In this document: piece after piece, positions 8,681 through 17,452 of the stretch
Position numbering within the stretch: position 1 is the stretch's first letter
Layout: every line of letters begins with the position of its first letter
NCBI RefSeq assembly: GCF_018917865.1
Contig: NZ_JAHLPM010000013.1
Span: forward strand, 1 to 64,000
Length of the DNA stretch: 64,000 bases
Direction of reading: 5' to 3'
DNA from: Tissierella simiarum
Lineage (GTDB): Bacteria; Bacillota; Clostridia; Tissierellales; Tissierellaceae
The notes under the pieces: model-generated
The model's input: the letters and a program-made list of their open reading frames with translations, nothing else
Database searches by the model: none
What the model was told of the DNA's origin: nothing
Made by a program: the position numbers and the translations under genes

Positions 8681-8965
8681 ATGTCAAATTTAAATGCATT
8701 GGGAATGATAGAAACCAAAGGATTAATAGGAGCAGTAGAAGCAGCAGATGCTATGGTTAAAGCAGCCAATGTTTCATTGATAGGAAAGGTGCTAGTAGGT
8801 GGAGGATTGGTAACAGTAATGGTAAGAGGAGATGTAGGAGCTGTTAAAGCTGCTACAGATGCAGGAGCTGCTGCAGCAGAAAGAGTTGGAGAATTAATAT
8901 CCGTTCATGTAATACCACGACCTCATGGAGAAGTAGAAGTAATCTTACCAAAACCAGGTGAGTAG
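8681..8965 (+). CDS. eutM: Microcompartment hexameric shell protein EutM, copy 1
   Basis: A single BMC domain of 94 residues ([11 protein letters not shown] at the start, [11 protein letters not shown] at the end) that forms the main hexagonal tiles of the shell. A second, nearly identical copy lies at 11898-12176; the two proteins differ at about ten positions over 92 residues, and long stretches of DNA are identical, pointing to recent duplication or gene conversion. AGAGGAGGAA precedes the start. Confidence 0.95.
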   Translation: MSNLNALGMIETKGLIGAVEAADAMVKAANVSLIGKVLVGGGLVTVMVRGDVGAVKAATDAGAAAAERVGELISVHVIPRPHGEVEVILPKPGE

Positions 8966-8971
8966 TAAGAC

Positions 8972-8995
8972 TCCAGACCATGAAAATGGTCTGGA
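8972..8995 (+). other. Ten-pair RNA hairpin with GAAA loop between eutM and pduL
   Basis: TCCAGACCAT (8972-8981) pairs perfectly with ATGGTCTGGA (8986-8995) across a GAAA tetraloop. No T run follows, so it is probably not a terminator. It may mark an mRNA processing or stability site that separates the highly expressed shell gene from the genes after it. Confidence 0.7.
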
Positions 8996-9025
8996 AATCT
9001 AACCTTATTAAAGGGAGTTGAGTTC

Positions 9026-9790
9026 ATGAAAGTATTAACAGAGGAATCCCTAAGAGTCCAGTTCAAAAAACAGACACCAGAAAAATATGTAGTAGATAAA
9101 AAAGCAATAATAACTCCTTCTGCTAAAGAGTACTTGGCTAAAAAGAACGTAGAACTGATTATACAAGACGATATGGGAGAGAATGGTGAAATTGTAATAG
9201 AAGAAGCTAATAATAATCCTTATAATAAAATCCCTGTAGAAGCTTCTGGCAGACATATTCATCTATCCCAGGAAGATATGGATAGTTTGTTTGGTCAAGG
9301 TTATGAAATGACTGTAGTAAAAGAACTTTCCCAACCAGGTCAATATCAGTATAAAGAAAGGGTTACTTTAATAGGACCAAAAGGAACAATACAAAGGGTA
9401 GCCATATTAGGACCTGTAAGAGGAAGAACTCAGATTGAAATCTCCTTAACGGATGCAGTAGTTTTAGGTATAAAACCGCCAATAAGGGAATCAGGGGATT
9501 TAGATGGAGCAGAAGCTTTATTTGTATCTACACCAAGGAATGTGCTAAAAGTTGAAGAAGGCGTAATCGTAGCTAAACGTCATATACACATGACAGAAGA
9601 AGATGCAAAAAAGCTAAATGTTAAAGATAAGGATATAGTGAAAGTAAAAATTAATAGTAAAAGACCTGTTATCTTTGAAGAAGTAGTAGTTAGAGCAAAT
9701 AAAAATTATAAACTTAGTATGCACATCGATTATGATGAGGCCAATGCAGTAGCCTTGGAGAAAGAGACCTATGGTGAGATTCTTTATTGA
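9026..9790 (+). CDS. pduL: Phosphate acyltransferase PduL/EutD type with EutQ-N-like N-terminal extension
   Basis: A 254-residue zinc phosphotransacylase that makes acetyl phosphate from acetyl-CoA and recycles CoA in the microcompartment. The PduL core holds the two zinc-site motifs GRHIHLS (about residue 75) and KRHIHMTEED (about 188). About 65 residues precede the core; AIITPSAKEYLAKKNVEL in this part matches the N-terminal domain pattern of EutQ/EutT-type proteins and is repeated in the small protein at 11602. The domain may target or dock the enzyme. Its stop overlaps the region just before eutJ. Confidence 0.88.
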   Translation: MKVLTEESLRVQFKKQTPEKYVVDKKAIITPSAKEYLAKKNVELIIQDDMGENGEIVIEEANNNPYNKIPVEASGRHIHLSQEDMDSLFGQGYEMTVVKELSQPGQYQYKERVTLIGPKGTIQRVAILGPVRGRTQIEISLTDAVVLGIKPPIRESGDLDGAEALFVSTPRNVLKVEEGVIVAKRHIHMTEEDAKKLNVKDKDIVKVKINSKRPVIFEEVVVRANKNYKLSMHIDYDEANAVALEKETYGEILY

Positions 9791-9804
9791 GAAAGGAGAA
9801 AATA

Positions 9805-10632
9805 ATGAACTTTAATGAGGTAAACAAATTGATTAAAGAAGTAGAAGAAAGCATGAAAAAGATTACCTCCTTTAATAAAAATGAAGAATTACTGGTTGGA
9901 GTAGATTTAGGAACAGCCTATATAGTATTGGTAGTTTTAGATCAAAAAAAGAAACCTATAGCCTGCGAAATGGAATTTGCTCAAGTTATTAGAGATGGGC
10001 TAGTGGTAGATTATATGGGAGCATTGACCATAGTAAAAAGATTGAAAGAAAAATTGGAAAAAAGATTGGGAGTATTTTTAGAAAAAGCAGCTATTGCTAT
10101 ACCACCTCATACAGAAAAAGCTAATACAAAAACTCATAAGTATGTAGTAGAAGGAGCTGGTATGGAAGTAGTGAATATTCTGGATGAGCCAACAGCAGCT
10201 AATTCAGTACTCCAAATAGACAATGGAGTTATAGTGGATATTGGCGGCGGTACTACAGGATTAGCTATATTTAAAGATAAAGAAGTAATATATACAGCTG
10301 ATGAACCTACAGGAGGAACTCACCTAACCCTAGTATTGGCAGGTAATTATAAGATTACTTTTGAAGAAGCTGAGAAAATTAAAACAGATAAAAAGAGACA
10401 AAGTGAAATTCTTCCCATTGTAACACCAGTAATTCAAAAGGTTTCTTCTATTATCTATAGACATATAAAAGATTATTCTGTAGACCATATATATTTAGTC
10501 GGAGGAACCAGTTCTTTACAAGGGGTTGAAAAGATTATTGAAAAGGAAGTTCATGTTCCCACAGAAAAGCCTTATAATCCCTTCCTTGTAACTCCTTTAG
10601 GAATTGCAATGAATTGCTATCTTAGGGAGTGA
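9805..10632 (+). CDS. eutJ: Ethanolamine utilisation chaperonin-like protein EutJ
   Basis: A 275-residue Hsp70/actin-fold protein of the microcompartment, with nucleotide-binding loops VGVDLGTAYIVLVV (about residue 32), VDIGGGTTGLAIF (about 150) and LVGGTSS (about 230). EutJ is thought to be a chaperone-like factor for Eut assembly, but its biochemical role is not settled. An upstream TTG at 9787 keeps the frame open, but AAAGGAG at 9791-9797 points to ATG 9805. Confidence 0.92.
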   Translation: MNFNEVNKLIKEVEESMKKITSFNKNEELLVGVDLGTAYIVLVVLDQKKKPIACEMEFAQVIRDGLVVDYMGALTIVKRLKEKLEKRLGVFLEKAAIAIPPHTEKANTKTHKYVVEGAGMEVVNILDEPTAANSVLQIDNGVIVDIGGGTTGLAIFKDKEVIYTADEPTGGTHLTLVLAGNYKITFEEAEKIKTDKKRQSEILPIVTPVIQKVSSIIYRHIKDYSVDHIYLVGGTSSLQGVEKIIEKEVHVPTEKPYNPFLVTPLGIAMNCYLRE

Positions 10633-10636
10633 CACT

Positions 10637-11278
10637 ATGGATAGAGAAGATTTAATAAAAATAATAACAGAAGAAGTATTAAAAAGGTTAAATACAGACA
10701 TAAGAGAAGAAAACAGAAAGACTTTGTTTATTGGGCAAGAGGATGAAAAATATAAATACAGTTCAGCAATTTCTGATTGGAGCAATATAGTCTTTACAAG
10801 AGAATATAAAGACATAGATCCATTTCAAACTATTATTTTCCCTTTCTTATCAAATAAGGATTTAGTAGATATATCTTTAGGAGAAGAAGGAAGTTTAGTA
10901 TCCACCATGGTTATTGAAGGAATTATGAAAGGAAAGAAAATAATTATCTTAGATGAAGGTATTTATTTTAAAAAATTTAAAGAAAGTACCAACATTAATT
11001 TTTATAATATGTTGGAAGGTTATATAGAGAAAATTAAATCCTTTGGAGTGATTATCTCTAAAGGTGAAGATTTAACAAACCATATATATAATGAAGAAAA
11101 AAATCAAAATAATATCTTAAATTTAAGAGAGAAAAATCTCATTACTCAAATAGATCTAGAAGAATACAACTTAAAGAAAGATTTGACCATACTAGTAAAT
11201 GAAAAAACTATAATAACTTCTTTAGCTATGGATATGATAAAAGAAAATAGATGGGAGATTAAAAGGGTAAATAGTTGA
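10637..11278 (+). CDS. Eut-locus protein of unknown function with a targeting-peptide-like N-terminus
   Basis: A 213-residue protein that I recognise only as the poorly characterised type found in Firmicute eut operons. The first 18 residues (MDREDLIKIITEEVLKRL) form an amphipathic helix like the shell-docking peptides of EutC, followed by a charged linker. The middle part has alternating strand/helix character (QTIIFPFLSN, KGKKIIILDEGIYF, TILVNEKTIITSLAMDMI), suggesting a flavodoxin- or Rossmann-like fold, but no cofactor motif is clear. It starts four bases after the eutJ stop. Confidence 0.65.
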   Translation: MDREDLIKIITEEVLKRLNTDIREENRKTLFIGQEDEKYKYSSAISDWSNIVFTREYKDIDPFQTIIFPFLSNKDLVDISLGEEGSLVSTMVIEGIMKGKKIIILDEGIYFKKFKESTNINFYNMLEGYIEKIKSFGVIISKGEDLTNHIYNEEKNQNNILNLREKNLITQIDLEEYNLKKDLTILVNEKTIITSLAMDMIKENRWEIKRVNS

Positions 11279-11294
11279 CGGAAGGAAGATATTT

Positions 11295-11570
11295 ATGATT
11301 ATTGGCAAAGTTGTGGGAAATGTATGGGCAACTAGAAAAGAAGAATCTTTACATGGATTAAAGCTTTTAATAGTAAAGCCTATAGACTATTATTCATACA
11401 AAGAAGAAGATACTTTGGTGGCTGCAGATATTGTAGGAGCTGGTATAGGAGAAGTAGTTTTAATAGTTAAGGGCAGTTCTGCTAGGAGAGCTTTATTTAA
11501 TAAGGATTCACCTGTAGATGCTACTATAGTAGGAATTATAGATGAAGTGGAAGTCAATAAATCTCTTTAA
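11295..11570 (+). CDS. eutN: Microcompartment pentameric vertex protein EutN
   Basis: A 91-residue BMC-P (EutN/CcmL family) protein whose pentamers close the corners of the shell. The family signature is clear: MIIGKVVGNVWATRKEESL, then AADIVGAGIGEVVLIVKGSSARRAL and a VDATIVGIIDEV ending. A GGAAGGAAG site lies before the ATG, which follows the previous stop by 17 bases. Confidence 0.95.
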   Translation: MIIGKVVGNVWATRKEESLHGLKLLIVKPIDYYSYKEEDTLVAADIVGAGIGEVVLIVKGSSARRALFNKDSPVDATIVGIIDEVEVNKSL

Positions 11571-11601
11571 ATAATTAATAAAGTAGATAAGGGGTGAGGA
11601 A

Positions 11602-11886
11602 ATGGGCAAAAAATTAATATCTCCAACAAATTTAAATCAATATATATCCGAAGGACAGAAAGAAATACTAATAGATAAAACCATGATAATATCCCCTGGA
11701 GCTAAAGATTTACTAGAAGAACAAGGAATAACTATTATATATGATGATATTTCTAAAGATCAAAGTAGAGAAAAGGATCTATTAAAGGAAAAAATAAAAG
11801 ATATTCTCATAAGAGAATTCAAAATTAATGATCAAAAAACAGTTGAAGATTTAATCACTAAGGTATATGAGAAAATTAAATATTAG
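11602..11886 (+). CDS. Small stand-alone EutQ N-terminal-domain-like protein
   Basis: A 94-residue protein whose first half ([15 protein letters not shown], then [19 protein letters not shown]) matches the N-terminal pattern of EutQ and EutT, without the C-terminal cupin of EutQ. The same motif begins the PduL protein at 9026. The second half is a highly charged helical stretch (about residues 55-94) that could be a docking helix. Function is unknown; a scaffold or targeting role is inference. It lies between eutN and the second eutM, with GGGGTGAGG as ribosome site. Confidence 0.65.
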   Translation: MGKKLISPTNLNQYISEGQKEILIDKTMIISPGAKDLLEEQGITIIYDDISKDQSREKDLLKEKIKDILIREFKINDQKTVEDLITKVYEKIKY

Positions 11887-11897
11887 GAGGAATGACT

Positions 11898-12176
11898 ATG
11901 ACAAATTCAAATGCACTTGGAATGATAGAAACCAAAGGATTAGTAGGAGCAGTAGAAGCAGCAGATGCTATGGTTAAAGCAGCCAATGTTACGCTAATAG
12001 GAAAGGAACAAATAGGTGGAGGATTAGTAACAGTAATGGTAAGAGGAGATGTAGGAGCTGTTAAGGCGGCTACAGACGCAGGAGCTGCTGCTGCAGAAAG
12101 AGTTGGAGAATTAATATCTGTTCATGTAATACCACGACCTCATGGAGAAGTAGAAACCATACTTCCCAATAAATAA
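11898..12176 (+). CDS. eutM: Microcompartment hexameric shell protein EutM, copy 2
   Basis: A 92-residue single BMC domain nearly identical to the copy at 8681, differing mainly at residues 37-39 (EQI for VLV) and in the last four residues. An in-frame ATG at 11892 lies only one base after AGGAGG (11885-11890), so ATG 11898, seven bases away, is the likely start. Two almost identical tile proteins may adjust shell dosage rather than function, although the changed residues could affect a tile surface. Confidence 0.94.
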   Translation: MTNSNALGMIETKGLVGAVEAADAMVKAANVTLIGKEQIGGGLVTVMVRGDVGAVKAATDAGAAAAERVGELISVHVIPRPHGEVETILPNK

Positions 12177-12199
12177 TCAGTAGCAGGAGGAGGTAGGTT

Positions 12200-13294
12200 A
12201 TGGGAATTAATGATATCATCGTCTATATAATGGTAGCATTTATGGCAATAGGAGCTATAGATAGGATTATAGGTAATAGGTTTGGATATGGTCAGCAGTT
12301 TGAAGAAGGTATTATGGCTATGGGGTCTTTAGCTTTGGCAATGGTAGGAGTCGTGTCCTTAGCTCCCGTATTAGCAAATATTTTAAAACCAGCAATAGTT
12401 CCAATTTATACTGCTTTAGGAGCAGATCCTGCAATGTTTGCCACTACTTTATTAGCCAATGACATGGGTGGTTATTCACTAGCTATGGAGCTGGCTCAAT
12501 CGGAAGAAGCAGGACTTTTTGCAGGATTAATACTAGGTTCAATGATGGGACCTACAATAGTTTTTACTATTCCAGTAGCCCTTGGAATAATAAAGGAAGA
12601 AGATCACCAGTTTTTAGCAACAGGGATTTTAGCTGGTTTAATCACTGTTCCTATTGGATGTCTAATAGGAGGAATCGTAGCAGGATTTCCAATATCACTA
12701 ATACTGAGAAACTTAGTTCCTATAGTAATAGTATCTTTACTTTTGGTTCTTGGGCTTTGGAAAATACCAGAAAAAATAATAAAAGGATTTACAGCATTTG
12801 GAAAAGGTGTTGTGATAATTATAACTATAGGATTAGCTGCTATTATAATAGAAACCTTGACAGGTATAGTAGTTATTCCAGGTATGGCACCAGTTTCAGA
12901 GGGAATTCAAACTGTAGGAGGAATAGCTCTCATGCTGGCAGGAGCATTTCCATTAGTACATTTCATTACTAAGGTATTTAGGAAACCTTTACTTAGAATG
13001 GGTAAATTACTAGGCATGGGAGAAGTTGCAGCAGCAGGAATGGTTTCTTCTTTGGCAAATAATATACCTATGTTTGGTTTAATGAAAGATATGGATAACA
13101 GGGGTAAGATAATAAATGTTGCTTTTGCAGTAAGTGGATCCTTTGTTTTTGGAGATCACTTAGGATTTACTGCAGGAGTGGCTAAGAATATGATATTTCC
13201 TGTAGTAGTTGGAAAATTAACGGCTGGAATAACAGCAGTTTTAGTAGCTATATTTATTATAAATAGAGGATATGGAAGACCAAAAGAAATTTAA
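12200..13294 (+). CDS. eutH: Ethanolamine permease EutH
   Basis: A 364-residue integral membrane protein with about ten hydrophobic helices, the EutH-type ethanolamine carrier that acts when the amine is scarce or protonated. The conserved ANDMGGYSLAMELA segment (about residues 89-102), GSMMGPTIVFTIPV and the SLANNIPMFGLMKDMD segment identify the family; the length is usual. GCAGGAGGAGG precedes the ATG. It links uptake to the lyase genes of the same operon. Confidence 0.95.
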   Translation: MGINDIIVYIMVAFMAIGAIDRIIGNRFGYGQQFEEGIMAMGSLALAMVGVVSLAPVLANILKPAIVPIYTALGADPAMFATTLLANDMGGYSLAMELAQSEEAGLFAGLILGSMMGPTIVFTIPVALGIIKEEDHQFLATGILAGLITVPIGCLIGGIVAGFPISLILRNLVPIVIVSLLLVLGLWKIPEKIIKGFTAFGKGVVIIITIGLAAIIIETLTGIVVIPGMAPVSEGIQTVGGIALMLAGAFPLVHFITKVFRKPLLRMGKLLGMGEVAAAGMVSSLANNIPMFGLMKDMDNRGKIINVAFAVSGSFVFGDHLGFTAGVAKNMIFPVVVGKLTAGITAVLVAIFIINRGYGRPKEI

Positions 13295-13325
13295 AAAATA
13301 TATAGTTTAAGATGGGGGTAATACC

Positions 13326-14480
13326 TTGAATAGATTTATTCAAAAAACTGAAATATACCACGGATTTAACTCCATAGAAAGTTTGAGAAATATAGATAAA
13401 AAGAGGATATTTATAGTAACAGATGAGTCTATGGTAAAACTGGGAATGTTAACGAAGATTACATTTATATTGGATAGCTTAAATATTGATTGGAGCTTTT
13501 TCCAAGAGGTTAAGCCAGATCCTTCCTTAGATATTGTAAAAAAAGGTCTTCAACTTATGATAGATTTTAAGCCTGATGCAATAATAGGATTAGGGGGAGG
13601 ATCATCTTTAGATACATCTAAAGGAATACTATATTACTATATGAAAACTTTAAATACGTTGATATATAACGAAAAGATCCATAAGCCTTATCTTATTGCT
13701 GTACCTACTACCAGTGGTTCTGGCTCAGAAGTAACAGCATATTCTGTAATAACAGATACAGAAAAAGATATAAAGATTCCTTTAGTAGACGAAAATATGA
13801 TTCCAGATATGGCTATTTTAGATAGTCAATTTACTATGAGTGTACCACAAAAGATTACAGCAGATACAGGATTAGATGTATTAACTCATGCCATAGAAGC
13901 ATATGTATCTAGAAATGCTACTAATTTTACGGATTCATATGCTGAAAAGGCTATTAAAATGGTTTTTAAATATTTATTAAGAGCTTATGGAAATGGTGAT
14001 GATAAAGAAGCAAGGGAAAAAATGCACGATGCTTCTTGTATGGCAGGAATTGCTTTTACTAATGGAGGCTTAGGATTAAATCATAGTATAGCTCATGGCA
14101 TTGGTGCAAAACTGCACATACCTCATGGTAGAGCCAATGCTATTCTTCTTCCCTATGTTATAGAATTTAATTCAGGTATAGGTGGGGACTTAAAGGAAGA
14201 AACAGGGGAAAAGTATAGAGAAATATCAGAGATCTTAGGATTTCCTCATTCTACAATAGAAGAAGGAATAAGAAGTTTAATAGTGGCTATAAATGTTTTA
14301 AAAGAAAATTTAAACATTCCTTTAACTTTAAAAGATGCAGGAACCGATAAATCTCTATTTGAAAAAGAAAAGGACAATATAGTTAGAAATGTAATGAAAG
14401 ATTTTTGTTTGCCTGCAAATCCAATAGAAGTTAGCGAAAAGGATGTATATTCTATATTAGAAAAGATAGGCGGTTACTAA
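13326..14480 (+). CDS. eutG: Iron-containing alcohol dehydrogenase EutG
   Basis: A 384-residue group III alcohol dehydrogenase that reduces acetaldehyde to ethanol and regenerates NAD+ in the microcompartment. The NAD-binding GLGGGSSLDTSKG (about residue 89), PTTSGSGSEVT and the metal-ligand region HAIEAYVS to LNHSIAHGIGAKLHIPHGRANA (about residues 190-275) are all present. The start is a TTG at 13326 behind GATGGGGG. As the last gene of the operon, it is followed by a hairpin terminator. Confidence 0.92.
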   Translation: MNRFIQKTEIYHGFNSIESLRNIDKKRIFIVTDESMVKLGMLTKITFILDSLNIDWSFFQEVKPDPSLDIVKKGLQLMIDFKPDAIIGLGGGSSLDTSKGILYYYMKTLNTLIYNEKIHKPYLIAVPTTSGSGSEVTAYSVITDTEKDIKIPLVDENMIPDMAILDSQFTMSVPQKITADTGLDVLTHAIEAYVSRNATNFTDSYAEKAIKMVFKYLLRAYGNGDDKEAREKMHDASCMAGIAFTNGGLGLNHSIAHGIGAKLHIPHGRANAILLPYVIEFNSGIGGDLKEETGEKYREISEILGFPHSTIEEGIRSLIVAINVLKENLNIPLTLKDAGTDKSLFEKEKDNIVRNVMKDFCLPANPIEVSEKDVYSILEKIGGY

Positions 14481-14481
14481 A

Positions 14482-14506
14482 GGCTGGGTTTTCCTCGGCC
14501 ATTTTT
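14482..14506 (+). terminator. Terminator after eutG
   Basis: GGCTGGG (14482-14488) pairs with CCTCGGCC-type sequence ending at 14500, including G-T pairs, followed by ATTTTTA. It is modest in strength and marks the end of the eut operon. A TATAAT at 14512-14517 just after it may be the -10 box of the RNase H gene. Confidence 0.6.
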
Positions 14507-14547
14507 ACTGCTATAATAGTATATATTAATTAACTAGAGGTGAAAAA

Positions 14548-15150
14548 ATGGCTAAATACTATTATGCTGTAAAAAAGGGGAAAAATACGGGTATATATGA
14601 AACTTGGAAAGAATGTGAGGCACAAGTAAGAGGTTATTCTGGAGCAGAATATAAGAAATTTTCAACCTATGAAGAAGCCCTTGATTTTATAGAACATAAA
14701 GAAGAATCAATAAAAAGAGAAATAATAGATTTAAAGGAAAATGAAATGATTGCATATGTAGACGGAAGCTTTAATTTAGAGACTATGACCTATAGCTATG
14801 GAGCAGTAGTTTTTACACAGGAAGGTAAGGAAGTCTATAATGGTAAGGAAAGTAATGAGGACCTAGCGGAAATGAGAAATGTATCTGGAGAAATTAAAGG
14901 TGCTATGGTTGCTATGGAAGTGGCTCTTAAGAAAGGGAAAGATATTTTATATCTTCATTATGATTATATGGGAATAGAACAATGGGCTACAGGACAGTGG
15001 AAAACAAATAAGGATGGAACTAAAGCTTATAAGGCTTATTATGATTCAATTAAAGATAGACTTAAGGTAGAATTTGTAAAGGTAAAAGCCCATAGCGGAA
15101 TAGAATACAATGAGGAAGCTGATAGACTAGCTAAGGAAGCTTTGATGTAA
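14548..15150 (+). CDS. rnhA: Ribonuclease H type I with N-terminal hybrid-binding domain
   Basis: A 200-residue enzyme that cuts the RNA strand of RNA/DNA hybrids. Residues 1-50 (YYAVKKGKNTGIYETWKEC, then YKKFSTYEEALDFIE) are a viroplasmin/hybrid-binding domain. The RNase H fold follows with acidic residues in YVDGSFN, SGEIKGAM, the YDYMGIEQW segment and the EEADRLAKEA end, giving the expected D-E-D-D set. The gene is alone between two terminators. Confidence 0.92.
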   Translation: MAKYYYAVKKGKNTGIYETWKECEAQVRGYSGAEYKKFSTYEEALDFIEHKEESIKREIIDLKENEMIAYVDGSFNLETMTYSYGAVVFTQEGKEVYNGKESNEDLAEMRNVSGEIKGAMVAMEVALKKGKDILYLHYDYMGIEQWATGQWKTNKDGTKAYKAYYDSIKDRLKVEFVKVKAHSGIEYNEEADRLAKEALM

Positions 15151-15157
15151 AAACTAA

Positions 15158-15187
15158 AGTCCACCCAAATTGGGTGGATTATTTATA
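15158..15187. terminator. Convergent terminator between rnhA and the deaminase gene
   Basis: TCCACCCA (15160-15167) pairs with TGGGTGGA (15171-15178) with a three-base loop. A T-rich stretch follows on the plus strand and an A-rich one precedes it, so it may serve both converging genes. Confidence 0.65.
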
Positions 15188-15608
15188 TCTTTATAAATTG
15201 GATATTATTTTTTCTTAACAATTCTACAGCATAATCATCAATTCTATAATCATTTTTATAATAAATTTGTTTAATTCCAGCTTGTATTAATGCTTTAGTA
15301 CAATTAAGGCATGGAAAATGGGTTACATATACGGTACAGTTTTTCACTGCGATACCTTCCTTAGCACAATATACTAAAGCGTTAATTTCTGCATGTATTG
15401 TTGCAATACAATGTCCATCTCTAATAGTATGTCCTACATCATCACAGTGATCATTTCCAGAAATTGATCCATTATATCCACTAGATACAATTCTATGATC
15501 ATCATTGACAATTAAGCATCCAACTTCTGCTCTATCACAGGTAGAACGAGTTGCAACTATTTCAGCTATTTGCATAAAGTATTCGTTCCAGTCTTTTCTT
15601 TTTTTCAT
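15183..15608 (-). CDS. dCMP deaminase family protein (ComEB-like)
   Basis: A 141-residue zinc deaminase. The catalytic HAEINAL (about residue 73) and zinc-ligand PCLNCTKAL (about residue 100) are intact, and an extra metal-type pattern (CDRAEVGCLIV, then several Cys/His residues up to HCIAT) is typical of dCMP deaminases and ComEB. The likely reaction is dCMP to dUMP for thymidylate synthesis; ComEB in Bacillus is dispensable for competence. Start has a GAAAGGAGAAAG site. Confidence 0.88.
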   Translation of the reverse strand: MKKRKDWNEYFMQIAEIVATRSTCDRAEVGCLIVNDDHRIVSSGYNGSISGNDHCDDVGHTIRDGHCIATIHAEINALVYCAKEGIAVKNCTVYVTHFPCLNCTKALIQAGIKQIYYKNDYRIDDYAVELLRKNNIQFIKI

Positions 15609-15831
15609 TTCAACTTTCTCCTTTCAAAGGTAGTATTCAGGTTCTACTTTTCAAAATTGAACATAAGAATATTTATTATAGCTCATGCTAATATGATTTT
15701 ATATTATACCATAGAAAAATAGTAGGTTAAAAGTTTATGAAAATATAAATTACAATATGGTGCTAGTTTGTTAATTATTGTATAATTATAATACTATAAT
15801 GAATAGATAAAGGGAATAGAGGTGCGTAGAC

Positions 15832-17367
15832 TTGGAAGGTAAGACTAAAAAGTTTATGTTTTATTTAACACCTATGTTTATTTGTTTCTGGTATCTACTA
15901 ATATTTTTAGTAGATAATAATACATATAAAAGTCAACATATAGGACAGATTATGAGTATAATAGGAAGTTTCATTGCTCTTGTTTCCTTATATTCAACGA
16001 CTAGAAGGGCTAAAAATTATGAAAAGTATTATTGGTTTTTTCTATGCTTAATTCCTTTTAGTTATATTATAGGGGAAATTTCTTGTATATATTATGGAAT
16101 AGACAGAATAGCCTCAGTACCAAATATAAAATGGAATTATTATATTTTTGGAGTTAAATATTTATTATTTTTAATAGGACTTTTATCTTTATCTAGGGGG
16201 AGTAAGGATAAACGTAAGGGAGTAAGAATTTTACTAGATACATTTATAGTGATGGCGGCTTTTAATACATTTCTATGGTATTATATTGCAGAACCAATAT
16301 ATCTTAATAATGTTGTTAGCTTTAGATCTTTATTGATATTGACTCTTATGCCTGTAGGGGATATAGGAGTATTTTTTGCTGCCATTTATGGATTCAACAG
16401 ATCTGATGAAATTTTTTCAAAGGATATTTTTCTATTATTAATGTTAGGATTTTTGTTAGAATTAGGGTTAAATTTAACTAATTTAGTTAGAAATGTTTAT
16501 GGAATAGATATACAGACAAAATTATTGGAACCCTTATATTCTTTAACACTTCTATTTATAGCATTATCAGGAGAAAAAAACAGAAGATTTAAGAAAATTA
16601 ATATAAGGAATAGTACTATAGAACATAATTTTGTTAGTTCTTTAATTCCTTATATAGGACTTGTTTTTCTTTTGATTACTTTATTATTTAATTTTAAGGA
16701 TTTAAATAGTATTATGATAGGAATAATACTTGTATCTATATTTGTTACTTTTAGACAGGTTCTTGCATTTATAGAAAATAAAAAATTATTTAGTCTGCTT
16801 AAATCTACGAACAAAGAACTGGAAGTAGCTAATGAAACTTTAAGGCATTTCTATAATGTAAAAGAAGAAGAGGCTAAAACCGATTTTTTAACAGGATTAT
16901 ACAATAGAAGATTTATAGAAGAAAGATTTGAAGAAATATTGAGTAATCATAATTCTACAGAAGATCTTTCGGCATTGATGGTAGATATTGATTATTTTAA
17001 GAAAGTAAATGACACTTTTGGTCACGATATTGGAGATATAGTATTAAAAGAAGTATCTAATATAATGAAGAAAAATATTAGAATCAATGATGTGTTAATA
17101 CGTTTTGGTGGAGAAGAGTTTATATGTTTTCTCCCAAACACGAGTTTAGAGATTGCTAAAAAAATAGCAGAAAGGCTGAGAAGTCAGATTGAAAGCTATG
17201 AATTTAATGTTAATGATATTAGTGTCAATATTACTGTCAGTATAGGAATTGCAAAGATGGACTTAGTTCAATCAAAGAAGGATATTAATTATATGATAAT
17301 TAAAGCAGATAAGGCTTTATATGAAGCGAAACAGATGGGGAGAAATAGAATTGTAGTAGAAAAATAA
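15832..17367 (+). CDS. Membrane diguanylate cyclase (GGDEF domain)
   Basis: A 511-residue protein with about nine hydrophobic helices in its first 320 residues, a coiled-coil linker (SLLKSTNKELEVANETL) and a C-terminal GGDEF domain that makes cyclic-di-GMP. The active site reads GGEEF, preceded by RIND as an inhibitory I-site, so an active, product-inhibited enzyme is expected. The membrane part resembles no sensor I can name. The start is a TTG placed seven bases after GAGGTG. The stop codon lies inside the terminator stem. Confidence 0.9.
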   Translation: MEGKTKKFMFYLTPMFICFWYLLIFLVDNNTYKSQHIGQIMSIIGSFIALVSLYSTTRRAKNYEKYYWFFLCLIPFSYIIGEISCIYYGIDRIASVPNIKWNYYIFGVKYLLFLIGLLSLSRGSKDKRKGVRILLDTFIVMAAFNTFLWYYIAEPIYLNNVVSFRSLLILTLMPVGDIGVFFAAIYGFNRSDEIFSKDIFLLLMLGFLLELGLNLTNLVRNVYGIDIQTKLLEPLYSLTLLFIALSGEKNRRFKKINIRNSTIEHNFVSSLIPYIGLVFLLITLLFNFKDLNSIMIGIILVSIFVTFRQVLAFIENKKLFSLLKSTNKELEVANETLRHFYNVKEEEAKTDFLTGLYNRRFIEERFEEILSNHNSTEDLSALMVDIDYFKKVNDTFGHDIGDIVLKEVSNIMKKNIRINDVLIRFGGEEFICFLPNTSLEIAKKIAERLRSQIESYEFNVNDISVNITVSIGIAKMDLVQSKKDINYMIIKADKALYEAKQMGRNRIVVEK

Positions 17368-17394
17368 CACTTTCAAAAGAAAGTGTTATTTTTC
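17364..17394 (+). terminator. Terminator overlapping the stop of the diguanylate cyclase gene
   Basis: ATAACACTTTC (17364-17374) pairs perfectly with GAAAGTGTTAT (17379-17389) around an AAAA loop, followed by TTTTT. The TAA stop is part of the left arm. Confidence 0.9.
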
Positions 17395-17452
17395 TACTCA
17401 CAAATGCTGCAAAATGTATTATACTGAAGATAATAGAAAAGGAGTGAAGAAA

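Noticed and set aside
8972-8995. Terminator after eutM
   Set aside because: The stem is perfect but no T run follows, and the operon clearly continues.
12658-12972. Second reading frame within eutH
   Set aside because: Asn/Ser/Arg-rich shadow produced by AT-rich codons of the membrane protein gene.
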